A stretch of DNA of 64,000 nt from Clostridium transplantifaecale. Its GTDB lineage: Bacteria; Bacillota; Clostridia; Lachnospirales; Lachnospiraceae. Position numbers and translations under genes: made by a program. Positions 17,923 to 26,859 of this stretch are shown here, piece by piece (within the stretch, counting starts at the first letter, position 1; every line of letters begins with the position of its first letter). Location of the stretch: NCBI RefSeq assembly GCF_900626075.1, contig NZ_UYZY01000001.1, positions 558,001 through 622,000 of the forward strand, read 5' to 3'. The notes beneath the pieces are model-generated. The model ran no database searches and had not been told where the DNA came from. It saw only the letters and a list, made by a program, of their open reading frames with translations.

Positions 17923-19152
17923 TTACAGTCCTGCGTGAGTCCCGGCGATTGCTCCGGTGCTCCACGCCCATTGCAGATTGTATCCTCCGCAGATACCATC
18001 CACATCCAATAGTTCTCCTATCAGATACAGGCCTTTCTTTATATTAGATTCCATTGTCTCGGGATCAATCCCGCATACATCCACTCCGCCGCAGCAGATC
18101 TGGGCATTCTCAAAGGGATTGACAGCCGTAATTTCCGTGCGGAACTCCTTGATTATGCCGGTCAGCCTCCCTGTCTCCTCCTCTGTCAGAAGTTTCACCG
18201 GCCTCTGCGGCTCGATTCCCGCCAGTTTGATAAACAGCGCAGAGAGCTTTTTATGGAACCAGCCCGTGAAAAATTCCTCCATTGTCTTGTGGGCGCAGCT
18301 TAAACTTCGCTCCCTTATCATTTTGCGTGTTTTTTCATACGTCTCCTCCGGATAGAAATCCAGGATGGCGGTGACTTTTTTACCCTGGTCGAGAGCCCTT
18401 GACGCAAAACGGCTGACCTGGAACACTGGAATTCCTGAAATTCCGTAATCAGTCAATTGAAGCTCGCCCTGATCCCTTGCCATCTCCTTTCCGTTACAGA
18501 AAAGAGCGACGCAGGCCTCCGTCCGGACCCCGGAGATCTGTTTGTAAAACTTCTCCCGGCAGCGCAATTGTACGAGGGCGGGAAGGGGTTTTATGATACG
18601 GTGTCCAAGCTGCTCTGCCAGTTTGTATCCGCTTCCGTCGGAACCCGTGACCGGCGCCGCCTTAGAGCCGGTGGCGAGAATCAGGGAGTCGGAGGAAAAT
18701 TTACCCTTTGAGGCTGTAACTTCAAACCTCTTTCCACCTTCTTGCCTGTAAGAAACCTTCTCGATTCCGCACTCCGTGACGACACGCACGCCGCGGTGGA
18801 TAAGTTCCGACCTGAGGGCATCGAGAACAGAGGCTGCCTGTCCGGAATTCGGGTACAGGTAACCGTTTTTATCTTTTGGGACAATGCCGAGATCACGGAA
18901 GAAACAGAGAGTTTCCTCCACGGTGAACCGGCTGATGACATTCATCGGGAAATCGGTTTTTCCGCTTCTATAGCAGTTTTCATCCATTACACGGTTTGAC
19001 AGGTTACATTTCCCATTCCCCGTGGCAAGAATCTTTTTACCAACGCGGTCCGTGTGTTCTAACAGAGTCACGTCCGCGCCCTGTCTGGCGGCGAAGATAG
19101 CCGCCGTCATGCCGGATGCTCCGGCACCGATAATGATAACCTGTTTTTTCAT
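17923..19152 (-). CDS. HI0933/BaiN-family flavoprotein
   Basis: NAD(P)/FAD-dependent oxidoreductase of the HI0933 family (aminoacetone oxidase-like; includes BaiN in bile-acid-metabolising Clostridia). FAD motif GAGASGMTAAIFAARQG at residues 9-25, GNGKCNLSN, LATGSKAAPVTGSDGSGY, and a C-terminal FAD-contacting segment LDVDGICGGYNLQWAWSTG. 409 residues. The start at 19152 (MKKQVIIIGAG) has AGGAG about 10 bases upstream. The exact substrate cannot be read from sequence; bile-acid chemistry is not implied. It is followed directly by the second flavoprotein gene. Confidence 0.9.
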   Translation of the reverse strand: MKKQVIIIGAGASGMTAAIFAARQGADVTLLEHTDRVGKKILATGNGKCNLSNRVMDENCYRSGKTDFPMNVISRFTVEETLCFFRDLGIVPKDKNGYLYPNSGQAASVLDALRSELIHRGVRVVTECGIEKVSYRQEGGKRFEVTASKGKFSSDSLILATGSKAAPVTGSDGSGYKLAEQLGHRIIKPLPALVQLRCREKFYKQISGVRTEACVALFCNGKEMARDQGELQLTDYGISGIPVFQVSRFASRALDQGKKVTAILDFYPEETYEKTRKMIRERSLSCAHKTMEEFFTGWFHKKLSALFIKLAGIEPQRPVKLLTEEETGRLTGIIKEFRTEITAVNPFENAQICCGGVDVCGIDPETMESNIKKGLYLIGELLDVDGICGGYNLQWAWSTGAIAGTHAGL

Positions 19153-19224
19153 AATACTTTTTCTCCTGTCTTGTAACGATTTAAATCTTCCCAGTCCCCA
19201 CTTTACAATACGCATTTAAGACAG

Positions 19225-19263
19225 AATTCTGTTACTGTGCACGGAGTGAACAGTAACAGAATT
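19225..19263. repeat. Dispersed palindromic repeat, copy 1
   Basis: Perfect 14-base arms AATTCTGTTACTGT (19225-19238) and ACAGTAACAGAATT (19250-19263), 11-base loop, ending one base before the stop codon of the next gene. It contains GAACAGTAAC, the reverse complement of the 10-mer found twice near 32.3 kb. No clear U-run on the minus strand, so a terminator role is uncertain. Confidence 0.65.
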
Positions 19264-19644
19264 TTAGCTGCTGTACGATTCCAGATAACTGAACACATCC
19301 ATCATGGATGTAAACCAGATGCCCTCCATCAGTTTCTCCTGCTCCTCCAGCGGGAATTCGGCAAGCGGCATATGGGTGTCCAGGCATACATTGTTACGGT
19401 CCTTCGCAAAGACAAGGAGAAAACCTTCCTCTGCCACCAGACAGTAGTTCTTTACTTCTTCCCTGGTTTCTACCTGGCGCTGGTTGATTACCACATTGTC
19501 CTCCGGCGCGGACTCCGATTCCAGAATCTGTCCCGGTATCGGCTGCGCATGCTCCGGCCGATAGAAATAAATATAGGCTCCCGTTAGAATGGATGCAGCT
19601 AAAAATACTGCTAATAGAAAAAAGCAGACATAATACTTTTTCAT
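19264..19644 (-). CDS. Membrane-anchored protein with BofC-like C-terminal segment
   Basis: 126 residues. Residues 7-27 form one transmembrane or signal-anchor helix (CFFLLAVFLAASILTGAYIY), leaving an outward domain of about 95 residues. The C-terminal part, from YCLVAEEGFLLVFAKD through PLEEQEKLMEGIWF to FSYLESYSS, resembles the small BofC C-terminal-like domain common in Lachnospiraceae proteins of unknown role. That resemblance is from memory and weak. ATG with AGGAGG upstream. A palindrome abuts the stop. A forespore-signalling role is not claimed. Confidence 0.65.
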   Translation of the reverse strand: MKKYYVCFFLLAVFLAASILTGAYIYFYRPEHAQPIPGQILESESAPEDNVVINQRQVETREEVKNYCLVAEEGFLLVFAKDRNNVCLDTHMPLAEFPLEEQEKLMEGIWFTSMMDVFSYLESYSS

Positions 19645-19863
19645 GGAATTCCTCCTTAAGTATTATTAGTATCTGCCTTTTTCTGTTATCTTAAACACAA
19701 AATGGGGGTGAAAAATGGATTCCCCCCACTACTCTTTCGCCGGGACCGAAGACGCGAAGTTTTATGCCCGCCCGCCATCGGCCGCTGCCTCTGAAGTATC
19801 CTCATTTTTGGGGAAGGCCCCGAAGGGAAGCTGCCTCTGCGGTGCCTCGTTTGGTTTTATATT

Positions 19864-20469
19864 TTACAGTTCTTCTGCTTTGTATACAAAGTAGCCCTCG
19901 TAATAATAGCTGTGATCGATTCCTTTCATGTAAAGTTCTCTGTCGCTTACCCTGTCTGTCAGGGCCTGTTTGAGGAGATGTTTTATTTCGATGTCTTTTA
20001 TGGGGCTTCTCTCCATGGCAAGGAGATAGTCGTCTTTGTCTATCTTGCTCCAGTCTATGACCAGGTTTAACTCTTTTTTCAGCATCTGATCCAACCATAT
20101 TCTTGCGCTTCGGCCATTGCCTTCTCGGAATGGATGTACCACATTCATTTCTACGTATTTTTCTATTATTTCATCGAAGGTAGACTGCGGCATTTTCTCT
20201 ACGTTTTCTATTGCAGCCTGCAGGTACATAACCGGGGCAAACCGGAAGGTGCCTTTGGCGATGTTAACATCCCGTACTTTTCCTGCAAATCCATAGATAT
20301 CTTCAAATAGATGCCGATGAATTTCAGCGAGCGCATTATAGGTTCCTGCTTGTAAGCTGTCTAAAAGGCCGCTTTCGAATAATTCCACGGCTTTTTTCTT
20401 GCTTAGTTTTTCTTCCACTCTTGCGAGTTCTGTAGAATCGCTGATGCCCAATTTGTTTTCAAGTGTCAT
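19864..20469 (-). CDS. fic: Fic-domain protein, class III type, probable AMPylator
   Basis: Fic enzymes transfer AMP or another nucleotide moiety from a nucleotide to target hydroxyls. The catalytic motif HPFREGNGRSAR is complete (112-123), with catalytic His112, and the substrate-flap TFRF is at 74-77. The C-terminus has SYYYEG (187-192), fitting the inhibitory (S/T)xxxE(G/N) motif that in class III Fic proteins such as Neisseria NmFic blocks ATP gamma-phosphate binding. So the 201-residue protein should inhibit itself and need no separate antitoxin; I see no antitoxin gene beside it. Start at 20469 with AAAGG upstream. Targets are unknown. Confidence 0.93.
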   Translation of the reverse strand: MTLENKLGISDSTELARVEEKLSKKKAVELFESGLLDSLQAGTYNALAEIHRHLFEDIYGFAGKVRDVNIAKGTFRFAPVMYLQAAIENVEKMPQSTFDEIIEKYVEMNVVHPFREGNGRSARIWLDQMLKKELNLVIDWSKIDKDDYLLAMERSPIKDIEIKHLLKQALTDRVSDRELYMKGIDHSYYYEGYFVYKAEEL

Positions 20470-20484
20470 ATGGTTTACCTTTCT

Positions 20485-20547
20485 AAATCGGATGTTGTTA
20501 TTCTTAAGTCTGCAAAAAGCGCCGTTCTGTGAACAACATCACGATTT
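20485..20547. repeat. Inverted repeat upstream of fic
   Basis: AAATCG-GATGTTGTT (20485-20499) pairs with AACAACATC-a-CGATTT (20532-20547), a 15-pair stem with one bulge and a 32-base loop, in the 83-base gap between the acetyltransferase gene and fic. No T-run follows on the minus strand. It may be a terminator remnant or a regulator site for fic. Confidence 0.5.
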
Positions 20548-20552
20548 AAAAC

Positions 20553-21302
20553 TCATTTTTTTAGAATTCTCTTTAAGTAGGAAAGATCCAGCAAATTCAC
20601 AGTTTCGAATTTTCCCTTATAAAATACAGCCCAGTTATTAAATACGCAGGGCAGTTCTTTTGCTTTTTTGAGTGTATCCACCTGGATTAAGGATACAGGG
20701 ATATCGTTTGTTTCACAATATTCTTTTACCATGTTAATGGTCCGGCCGACAAAGGGGCATTGCATATCGTAATAAATGGTCAGTTCCTTGTTTTCGATTC
20801 CCCCGTTTTTGACATTGGGGCCGAAGGCTGGAGTAGTTCCGTCGAATGAGAGGGCAAGCAGTTCGTATCCGTCACCAGTTGTATCGACCGCCTCAAAACC
20901 GTACTTTTTCACAAACGACTGATCGGAGAGCCAGGATTTCTGCTTTTTGGAACCGAGCATGCAGACACCTGATTTTCCTTTTGCCCTGGCGTCGGACAGA
21001 CAATATTCCATCAGCTCTTTTCCATATCCTTTCCCCTTATAGTCTCCTAAAACCCACAAGCAATACAGGTAATAATAATTGTCCCCGTCAATCGGGACCC
21101 AGGCAGTTTCAAGAGGGGCATATTCAATAAAAACAGTAGCCTTTGCATTCAGCTTCCGGAAAACATGGCCTTCCTTAAGCCGCTCCAGAAGCCACTGCCG
21201 CTTCGCTTCAACACCCGGATAAGGCTTTTTACTGCGGATAATACAGCACAAATGCTCATCGGCAAGGTTTTCTGCCGTCAAATTCACAAATTCGTTATCC
21301 AT
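20553..21302 (-). CDS. YoaP-like GNAT acetyltransferase with thioredoxin-like tail
   Basis: A two-domain protein of 249 residues. The N-terminal ~155 residues are a GNAT fold with the acetyl-CoA loop region LWVLGDYKGKGYGKELMEYC. The C-terminal ~85 residues start IYYDMQCPFVGRTINMVKEY and resemble a thioredoxin/glutaredoxin-like fold with a single Cys (YoaP family). Substrate unknown. The start at 21302 (MDNEFVNLT) has GAGAG upstream; an ATG four codons earlier is possible. It lies between the flippase and fic genes with short gaps. Confidence 0.8.
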   Translation of the reverse strand: MDNEFVNLTAENLADEHLCCIIRSKKPYPGVEAKRQWLLERLKEGHVFRKLNAKATVFIEYAPLETAWVPIDGDNYYYLYCLWVLGDYKGKGYGKELMEYCLSDARAKGKSGVCMLGSKKQKSWLSDQSFVKKYGFEAVDTTGDGYELLALSFDGTTPAFGPNVKNGGIENKELTIYYDMQCPFVGRTINMVKEYCETNDIPVSLIQVDTLKKAKELPCVFNNWAVFYKGKFETVNLLDLSYLKRILKK

Positions 21303-21317
21303 ATCGTCTCTCATTTC

Positions 21318-22991
21318 TTACATCAGCCTCAGTTTCTTTGATATCCTGATAATCTTCGTTCCGCCCGGCATGGTATAAAGCTCTTCCTCATCGATGCAGC
21401 GCAGCTTAATCAGGAGAATCCCATAAACCGCAATGGCTGTGATGACCGCCAGGATTGTTCCGATCAGGTTGCTCTTTACGATCAGTATCACGAGCTTATA
21501 CACTCCGAAAGCCGCTGCGCCCATGAAGGCCGCCGCGACCGCCGGAAGCAGGAAGGTTTTGAGAAGCTCCTGTCTGTAATTCAGGTATTTCCGGATTGCC
21601 AGGGCATTCAGGACGCACATGAAAACGGCGAACAGGATGTTGGCAAAGACCATGCTGTAAATTCCCATCTTAAATACCATCAGCATAATATAGAGGGCAA
21701 TCACATGCAGGACCAGGGAAATAAATGCGTTTCTGACCGGTACGTTCATGTGGTTGATACCCTGCAGGATGGCGTTGGTTACCGTTGAAAGAGACAGGAA
21801 AATGACTGCCGCCGAACCGATAATCAGCATCCGGATCGCCTCTGCGTTGTTGCCGCCTCTGAAAAGCAGATTGTTGATCGGCGCAGAAAGAACCGTAAGC
21901 CCGACGGCGGACGGAATAGCGATCAGCATCGCAAAACGGATGGCAAGGCCTGTCTTCGCAATAACCGCCCCCTTCTCTTTTCTGGCTACCGCTCCCGACA
22001 GGGAAGGAATCAGAGAGGAAGAAAGGGAGTTGGCCATAGCCAGAGGCACATGGACGAGAAGCATGTATTTGTTATTATAAATTCCCCACAGGGAAAGGAA
22101 CTCCTTTCCCTGACCCAGGGATTCCATACCATAAGCCATAATGCTGTTGTCCACAACCGCATTGATATTGTAAACGGCCGAGCTGATAATGACCGGTACA
22201 ACGGTGAATAAAAATGTTACCGAGATATCGCCGTAGGAATCGGTGCGTTTGCTTCTGTCCCGCCTTTTGCGCCGTTTCATTACGGGCGCATAGATGGCAA
22301 AAAGAAGGAGCATGAAAAGCAGGGCGGCCAGCGCGCCGGCTCCTGTTCCGATAGTGCCTCCGGCGGCGCCGAATGCCTGCGGGTAGCCCGTTGTGTTATA
22401 AACACGGTTGGAATCCAGCCCGACTTTGAACAGAACGCTGGCGGCAACCACGCTGATTACCGCATTGACAATCTGTTCGAAAATCTGGGAAATTGCCGTG
22501 GGAATCATCGTTCCGTGTCCCTGGAAAAAGCCTCTGAGAACACCGAGATAAGCCATGATCCAGATCGTGGGCGCCAGGGTCTTCAGCGCATAAACACAAA
22601 ACGGCGTATTGAACGCTGTCGTTGCAAAGAAACCTGCAAAATTCCAGGTGATAAAGCAGGCCAGTCCTCCCACAACAGTGGCATAGACAAGCGCGGCCTT
22701 CAGGACCCGGACCGAATTCCGGTACTGCCCCTTCGCCATTCTCGCAGACACCATCTTGGACACCGCCAGCGGCAGACTGTACGAGGAGAGAATCAGCATG
22801 ATGTTGTATACATTAAATGCCGTAGAGTAATATCCCATCCCCTCGTCGCCGATGATGTTGGTCATCGGCACCCGGTAAAGGATTCCGATCAGCCTTACTA
22901 CAATTCCCGCCACTGCCAGGATACTGCCCTGGACAACGAAATTTGATTCCTTTCTGCCCGTTGTTTTACGTCTACTCTGTCTGTTCTCCAT
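21318..22991 (-). CDS. MOP-superfamily polysaccharide/lipid flippase (SpoVB/MurJ-like)
   Basis: Integral membrane protein of 557 residues with about 14 predicted helices and a basic N-terminus. FVVQGSILAVAGIVVRLIGILYRVPMTNIIGDEGMGYYSTAFNVY is covered by the family pattern of PST/SpoVB transporters near residues 18-62. Relatives flip lipid-linked cell-wall or polysaccharide precursors; SpoVB acts in spore cortex synthesis. Which substrate this one moves is not visible. The start at 22991 has AAGGCGG 6 bases upstream and overlaps the DUF3048 gene by 20 bases. It sits downstream of sporulation genes yqfC-yqfD. Confidence 0.85.
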   Translation of the reverse strand: MENRQSRRKTTGRKESNFVVQGSILAVAGIVVRLIGILYRVPMTNIIGDEGMGYYSTAFNVYNIMLILSSYSLPLAVSKMVSARMAKGQYRNSVRVLKAALVYATVVGGLACFITWNFAGFFATTAFNTPFCVYALKTLAPTIWIMAYLGVLRGFFQGHGTMIPTAISQIFEQIVNAVISVVAASVLFKVGLDSNRVYNTTGYPQAFGAAGGTIGTGAGALAALLFMLLLFAIYAPVMKRRKRRDRSKRTDSYGDISVTFLFTVVPVIISSAVYNINAVVDNSIMAYGMESLGQGKEFLSLWGIYNNKYMLLVHVPLAMANSLSSSLIPSLSGAVARKEKGAVIAKTGLAIRFAMLIAIPSAVGLTVLSAPINNLLFRGGNNAEAIRMLIIGSAAVIFLSLSTVTNAILQGINHMNVPVRNAFISLVLHVIALYIMLMVFKMGIYSMVFANILFAVFMCVLNALAIRKYLNYRQELLKTFLLPAVAAAFMGAAAFGVYKLVILIVKSNLIGTILAVITAIAVYGILLIKLRCIDEEELYTMPGGTKIIRISKKLRLM

Positions 22992-24087
22992 AAAATTCCG
23001 CCTTATCCATACGTTCAGACTGAATGATGCAGATCCAGGTGCTTCCCGGATTCATCATAATCTCCTGACCGCTTTCGTCATAGTATTTTGTCATAGCCTC
23101 GGCGCTTCCTTTGGTCCAGGTGATCTTTTCCCCTCTTCCGTTTGTGAAATAATATCCCAGCCCCGGGCTATGTACGTCAATGTCCAGATATTCGGACGGT
23201 GAATAATATTTCCAGCCGCAATACTGGAAAATAATATTTTTGGCCGTCAGCTGTCCTTCATTGCCGTTTTGTGGACCGCCGTATTGGAAACGGTAATACA
23301 GGCCGTCCTTGCTGTTATATTCAAACCATGGATCATTCATTATGTATCCCGGGCGCACAAAAGCGGCCGCAAAACCGTTCTCAAGCGTCACCGGATATTC
23401 CGGTTTTGAGAAATGGTAGTGGCCTTTATAGTCCTCCGGATATTTCTGGGAATACCCCATCGCTTCAATCGCTTTTTGGATACGGTCCCCGCTGGCATAG
23501 GCATTGTGGGGGGATTTCTTATCCTTGGTCCTGTAAAAGGCCACGGAACCTTTTCCCTCTATGCCGTTTAAATGCTCCATCCTATCCAGGTAGGGGCGCG
23601 CAAAGGAGCTCTGCCCGAAGTGGGCATAGATTGCTTTAAACTCATTTGCAAAAAAAGTATAGTAAGTGCGGCAGCTTCTGACCGAACCGATGCGGTCCAG
23701 GCTATCATAGTCTTCCAGGATGGCCATGTACCGGTTCATCCCGCCCTCCACGGGAGCCTCATAGATAACGCCTGCATGATTAATTCCGTAATGGGGCAGC
23801 GCCGCCTTGTCATTGCTGATCATGATGGCAATGGGACGGCGGTCCGCTATCGCCACGTCCGTCATCTCACCGGTCAGGTAACTGGGGATTTTTCCGTCCT
23901 TCTCCACACGTTCCAGTTCCCGGCTCCCTTCGGTCTCGGGTTCCGTCTCCGGTTCCGTAATCTGGATCACCCTGGTCTCCTCTGTTTCTTTCACACTTGC
24001 AGTAACCGATGTTTCTTCATACCTGGTACATCCTGCAGTCAGACAGAGTCCGGCCGCCAGCGCCAGAATAACCCCCCGTTTCATCAT
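22972..24087 (-). CDS. DUF3048-domain lipoprotein (YerB-like)
   Basis: Secreted lipoprotein: the lipobox LTAGC puts the lipidated cysteine at residue 20. After an acidic/Thr-rich spacer, the DUF3048 domain is recognisable from ADRRPIAIMISNDKAALPHYG, EAPVEGGMNRYMAIL and RIGSVRSCRTYYTFFANEF, through to a C-terminal domain ending in WICIIQ. Function is not established for this family. 371 residues. The ATG at 24087 overlaps the ybeY stop as ATGA with GGAGG upstream, so the two are translationally coupled. Confidence 0.88.
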   Translation of the reverse strand: MMKRGVILALAAGLCLTAGCTRYEETSVTASVKETEETRVIQITEPETEPETEGSRELERVEKDGKIPSYLTGEMTDVAIADRRPIAIMISNDKAALPHYGINHAGVIYEAPVEGGMNRYMAILEDYDSLDRIGSVRSCRTYYTFFANEFKAIYAHFGQSSFARPYLDRMEHLNGIEGKGSVAFYRTKDKKSPHNAYASGDRIQKAIEAMGYSQKYPEDYKGHYHFSKPEYPVTLENGFAAAFVRPGYIMNDPWFEYNSKDGLYYRFQYGGPQNGNEGQLTAKNIIFQYCGWKYYSPSEYLDIDVHSPGLGYYFTNGRGEKITWTKGSAEAMTKYYDESGQEIMMNPGSTWICIIQSERMDKAEFYGEQTE

Positions 24088-24581
24088 CTGGTATACCCTC
24101 CCGCTTTCAGGATTTCCTCCTGCTTCTGCTCCATGACGGCGCGCTCTTCCTCTTCCATATGGTCATACCCGCAGAGATGAAGCATGCTGTGTGCGACCAG
24201 AAAGGCCAGTTCCCTGGACTCGGAATGCCCGTATTTCTCCGCCTGCTCTTCCACCTTGTCCACCGAAATCACGATATCCCCGAGAAGCAGCTCCCCCGTC
24301 TCCGGGTTAAAATAGTCCTCTGACTGTTCCTCCATGCGTTCAAAATCGGATGGGGTTTCAAAATCTCCCATTGGGAAAGACAGTACATCGGTCGCATTGT
24401 CTATCTGGCGGAATTCCCGGTTGATGCGCCGGATTTCTTCGTTGTCGGTCAATACCACGTTGACCTCGGCCTCGTAAGGGCATTCTTCGTAGTCCAGCGA
24501 GGCTGTCACCACTTCCTCTATGATCGATTCATACGGCAGTTCAAGCTTCTTTTCGGCTTCGTATTCGATATTGATTGTCAT
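24084..24581 (-). CDS. ybeY: Endoribonuclease YbeY
   Basis: Metal-dependent endoribonuclease involved in 16S rRNA 3' end maturation and ribosome quality control. The zinc-binding signature H-x3-H-x5-H is present as HSMLHLCGYDH (~127-137). 165 residues, typical. The ATG overlaps the phoH stop (ATGA, 4 bases), the usual phoH-ybeY pairing. Confidence 0.96.
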   Translation of the reverse strand: MTINIEYEAEKKLELPYESIIEEVVTASLDYEECPYEAEVNVVLTDNEEIRRINREFRQIDNATDVLSFPMGDFETPSDFERMEEQSEDYFNPETGELLLGDIVISVDKVEEQAEKYGHSESRELAFLVAHSMLHLCGYDHMEEEERAVMEQKQEEILKAGGYTR

Positions 24582-25630
24582 TTGTTTTTTCTCCCTCTGG
24601 GTGAGGGCCTGTCCTCGGATGTGCCGTGAAATCCGCGTTCTCCGCGCCGTCTGCCCTCATTTTGATCCTTTTTCTCTTTCAGTTCAAAACTTTCATAGGC
24701 TTCAACGATTTTCTGGACAAGCGGATGACGCACAACGTCACTGCTGGTCAGAAAACAGAAGCCGATATCATCGATTTTCTTCAGGACCCTGACCGCCGTA
24801 TCGAGGCCGGACACCGCCCCGGCCGGAAGATCCTTCTGGGACTGGTCTCCTGTGATAATGACCTTGGAGCCGAAACCGATACGCGTCAGGAACATCTTCA
24901 TCTGGGCCGGCGTCGTATTCTGGGCTTCATCCAGAATAATATACGCATTGTCCAGCGTACGTCCTCTCATATAGGCCAGCGGGGCCACCTCAATCAGGCC
25001 CTTCTCGGAATTATGGAGATAGCTTTCGGCTCCCATAATCTGATAAAGGGCGTCATACAGTGGGCGCAGATAGGGATCTATCTTGCTCTGTAAATCACCC
25101 GGTAGAAATCCCAGCTTTTCACCTGCCTCAATGGCCGGGCGTGTCAGGATAATCCGGTTCACTTCCCCATTCTTAAATGCCTGGATAGCCATAGCCATGG
25201 CAAGGTAAGTCTTTCCTGTTCCGGCGGGGCCTACGCCGAATACGATCATCTTCTTCCGTATCATATCCACATACTGCTTCTGGCCTACGGTCTTGGGTTT
25301 GATCGGCCTGCCGTTTATAGTACGGCTGATAATATCCTTATCGATCTCCAGAATCTGGCTGTCCTGCTCCGTAAAAGAAAGGGAGATGGCATAATCCACA
25401 TTCTGTTCCGTGATCGTATTACCACGCTTCGAAAGCTCCAGCAGGTTGTTGAATACACTTTTGGCCTGCCGGATCGCCTGCTCCGGGCCGATGATCTTCA
25501 GGGCTCCGTCTCTTGTAATCATGGTTACATGCAGTGTGCGTTCTATCTTCTTCAAATATGCGTCAAACTGGCCGCAGACGTTCTGTACATGTTCCATGGG
25601 AATATCAATTACTGTTTCAATTATGCTCAT
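24578..25630 (-). CDS. phoH: PhoH-family ATPase
   Basis: PhoH-like P-loop ATPase, probably an RNA helicase or nuclease-associated factor; in many Firmicutes it is next to ybeY. Walker A is GPAGTGKTYLA (~136), followed by RPAIEAGEKLGFLPGD and the Walker B-like YIILDEAQN. An N-terminal KH-like segment precedes it. The C-terminal tail (~30 residues) is very basic, with RRRGERGFHG and RPSPRGRKNK. The start at 25630 (MSIIETVIDI) is chosen for homology; AAGGAG is about 12 bases upstream. It overlaps yqfD by 14 bases. 350 residues. Confidence 0.93.
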   Translation of the reverse strand: MSIIETVIDIPMEHVQNVCGQFDAYLKKIERTLHVTMITRDGALKIIGPEQAIRQAKSVFNNLLELSKRGNTITEQNVDYAISLSFTEQDSQILEIDKDIISRTINGRPIKPKTVGQKQYVDMIRKKMIVFGVGPAGTGKTYLAMAMAIQAFKNGEVNRIILTRPAIEAGEKLGFLPGDLQSKIDPYLRPLYDALYQIMGAESYLHNSEKGLIEVAPLAYMRGRTLDNAYIILDEAQNTTPAQMKMFLTRIGFGSKVIITGDQSQKDLPAGAVSGLDTAVRVLKKIDDIGFCFLTSSDVVRHPLVQKIVEAYESFELKEKKDQNEGRRRGERGFHGTSEDRPSPRGRKNK

Positions 25631-26840
25631 CGTCTGGCTGTTCTCCTTGTGTTTCGACATTTGTTTCAGTGATAAACGGTTCCTCCGTCTGCATGTTGAC
25701 CTCAAAGCGGCAGGAAGAGCCATTAACTAATATTTTAACATTATTTTCAATAATTTGTACCCCTTTTTCCATTAATTTTTCCGCAACTTCATTTTTATAA
25801 GCCTCGCCCAGCGCTTCCAGCTCTTTTTCCGTGTATTTTTCGTCGTAGGAACACACTTCCTGTGACGTGATAAGCCCCAGTTCCACAGGGAGATAAAAAT
25901 CACCGAAAAGCCTTACCTGGCGTATCTCCGTCACTGTTCTCCACTCCGTATTCCGGAAATTGGGAATCAGATAGACAAAGGAATGGGCGCCGATGTTCGT
26001 CATAAGCCCCTTCCTGACCCGGCCCGTCTTTTCCTCCTTTTCATGCCAGAGGGAGATTTCCTTTGTCTCCTGTCTGGTGCGTCTGGCAATGATGTCTGCG
26101 TCAGAATGGACATAATGCTCCGCCACCACGGTGCCTCCGTCGTCGGTGATGGGGATGGCTCCGCTGACGAGAATCTGGCCTTTCACCACCTCGTCGCCCG
26201 GTTTTACCATCGGAATTCCACTCCTTACAATCATGGAGGTGATGGTCCCGTCGGCGTCGGCCGTGAGATCACAAGGCGTGTTATCCCTGACCGGAATTTC
26301 CAGAGGCACGTCATTTTCCTTGACATGGACATAGAGCTTTGTTCCGATCAACCGGGCCGAAACCCAGGTGATGCCGTTATACTGGTTTCTGAGCGCCGCT
26401 TCCAGCTCTTCGCAGGAAACCTGATTCTTCATGATTCCGCAGTGGATCCCCAGTGTGTCCAGAAAATGTGAAAGTTCATCGTCCGTATACATTACATTAC
26501 CCTGATATCCAATATCCCATACAAAAAAGGAAAGCGTGTAAAGAAGCATGAAAAAGCAGATAAAACCGGCGGCCCACAGCTTTCTTTTCCTGTTTTTATA
26601 TAAAAAAAAAGGAAGTCCCAGTTTTCGCTGTATCCTAAGCCTGATCTTCGCTTTCTTTGCATAGGGCTTGCTGGAAAAGAAATCCCGTATCCCCATCGAA
26701 AATATGTAATTGCCTTTTGAAAATATTACATCCCAGATATCGAGCCCGGAAGCCGCGCATAAATTAAAAAAACGCTCCGGAGACTGCCCCGTCATCTGGA
26801 TCCGTACACTGCCGGACCAAAACCTTCGCAGAAACTTCAT
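25617..26840 (-). CDS. yqfD: Sporulation protein YqfD
   Basis: Membrane protein of the YqfD/SpoIV-type sporulation family, made in the mother cell in relatives. A basic N-terminal cytoplasmic region (~1-80) is followed by one helix (WAAGFICFFMLLYTLSFFVW) and a large outside domain containing NGITWVSARLIGTKLYVHVKE. 407 residues. The start at 26840 (MKFLRRFWSG) has a strong AGGAGG 9 bases upstream. It lies 19 bases after yqfC; yqfC-yqfD-phoH-ybeY is a conserved order in spore formers. Confidence 0.93.
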   Translation of the reverse strand: MKFLRRFWSGSVRIQMTGQSPERFFNLCAASGLDIWDVIFSKGNYIFSMGIRDFFSSKPYAKKAKIRLRIQRKLGLPFFLYKNRKRKLWAAGFICFFMLLYTLSFFVWDIGYQGNVMYTDDELSHFLDTLGIHCGIMKNQVSCEELEAALRNQYNGITWVSARLIGTKLYVHVKENDVPLEIPVRDNTPCDLTADADGTITSMIVRSGIPMVKPGDEVVKGQILVSGAIPITDDGGTVVAEHYVHSDADIIARRTRQETKEISLWHEKEEKTGRVRKGLMTNIGAHSFVYLIPNFRNTEWRTVTEIRQVRLFGDFYLPVELGLITSQEVCSYDEKYTEKELEALGEAYKNEVAEKLMEKGVQIIENNVKILVNGSSCRFEVNMQTEEPFITETNVETQGEQPDDEHN

Positions 26841-26859
26841 AAAATAACGCCTCCTGAAA

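Noticed and set aside
19690..19863. CGGGACCGAAGAC near 19740 resembles the arm CGGGACTGAAGAC of the 12-13 kb elements
   Set aside because: Only about 13 bases match with mismatches, there is no inverted partner and no surrounding similarity. The GCTGCCTCTG repeat nearby is also too short to call.
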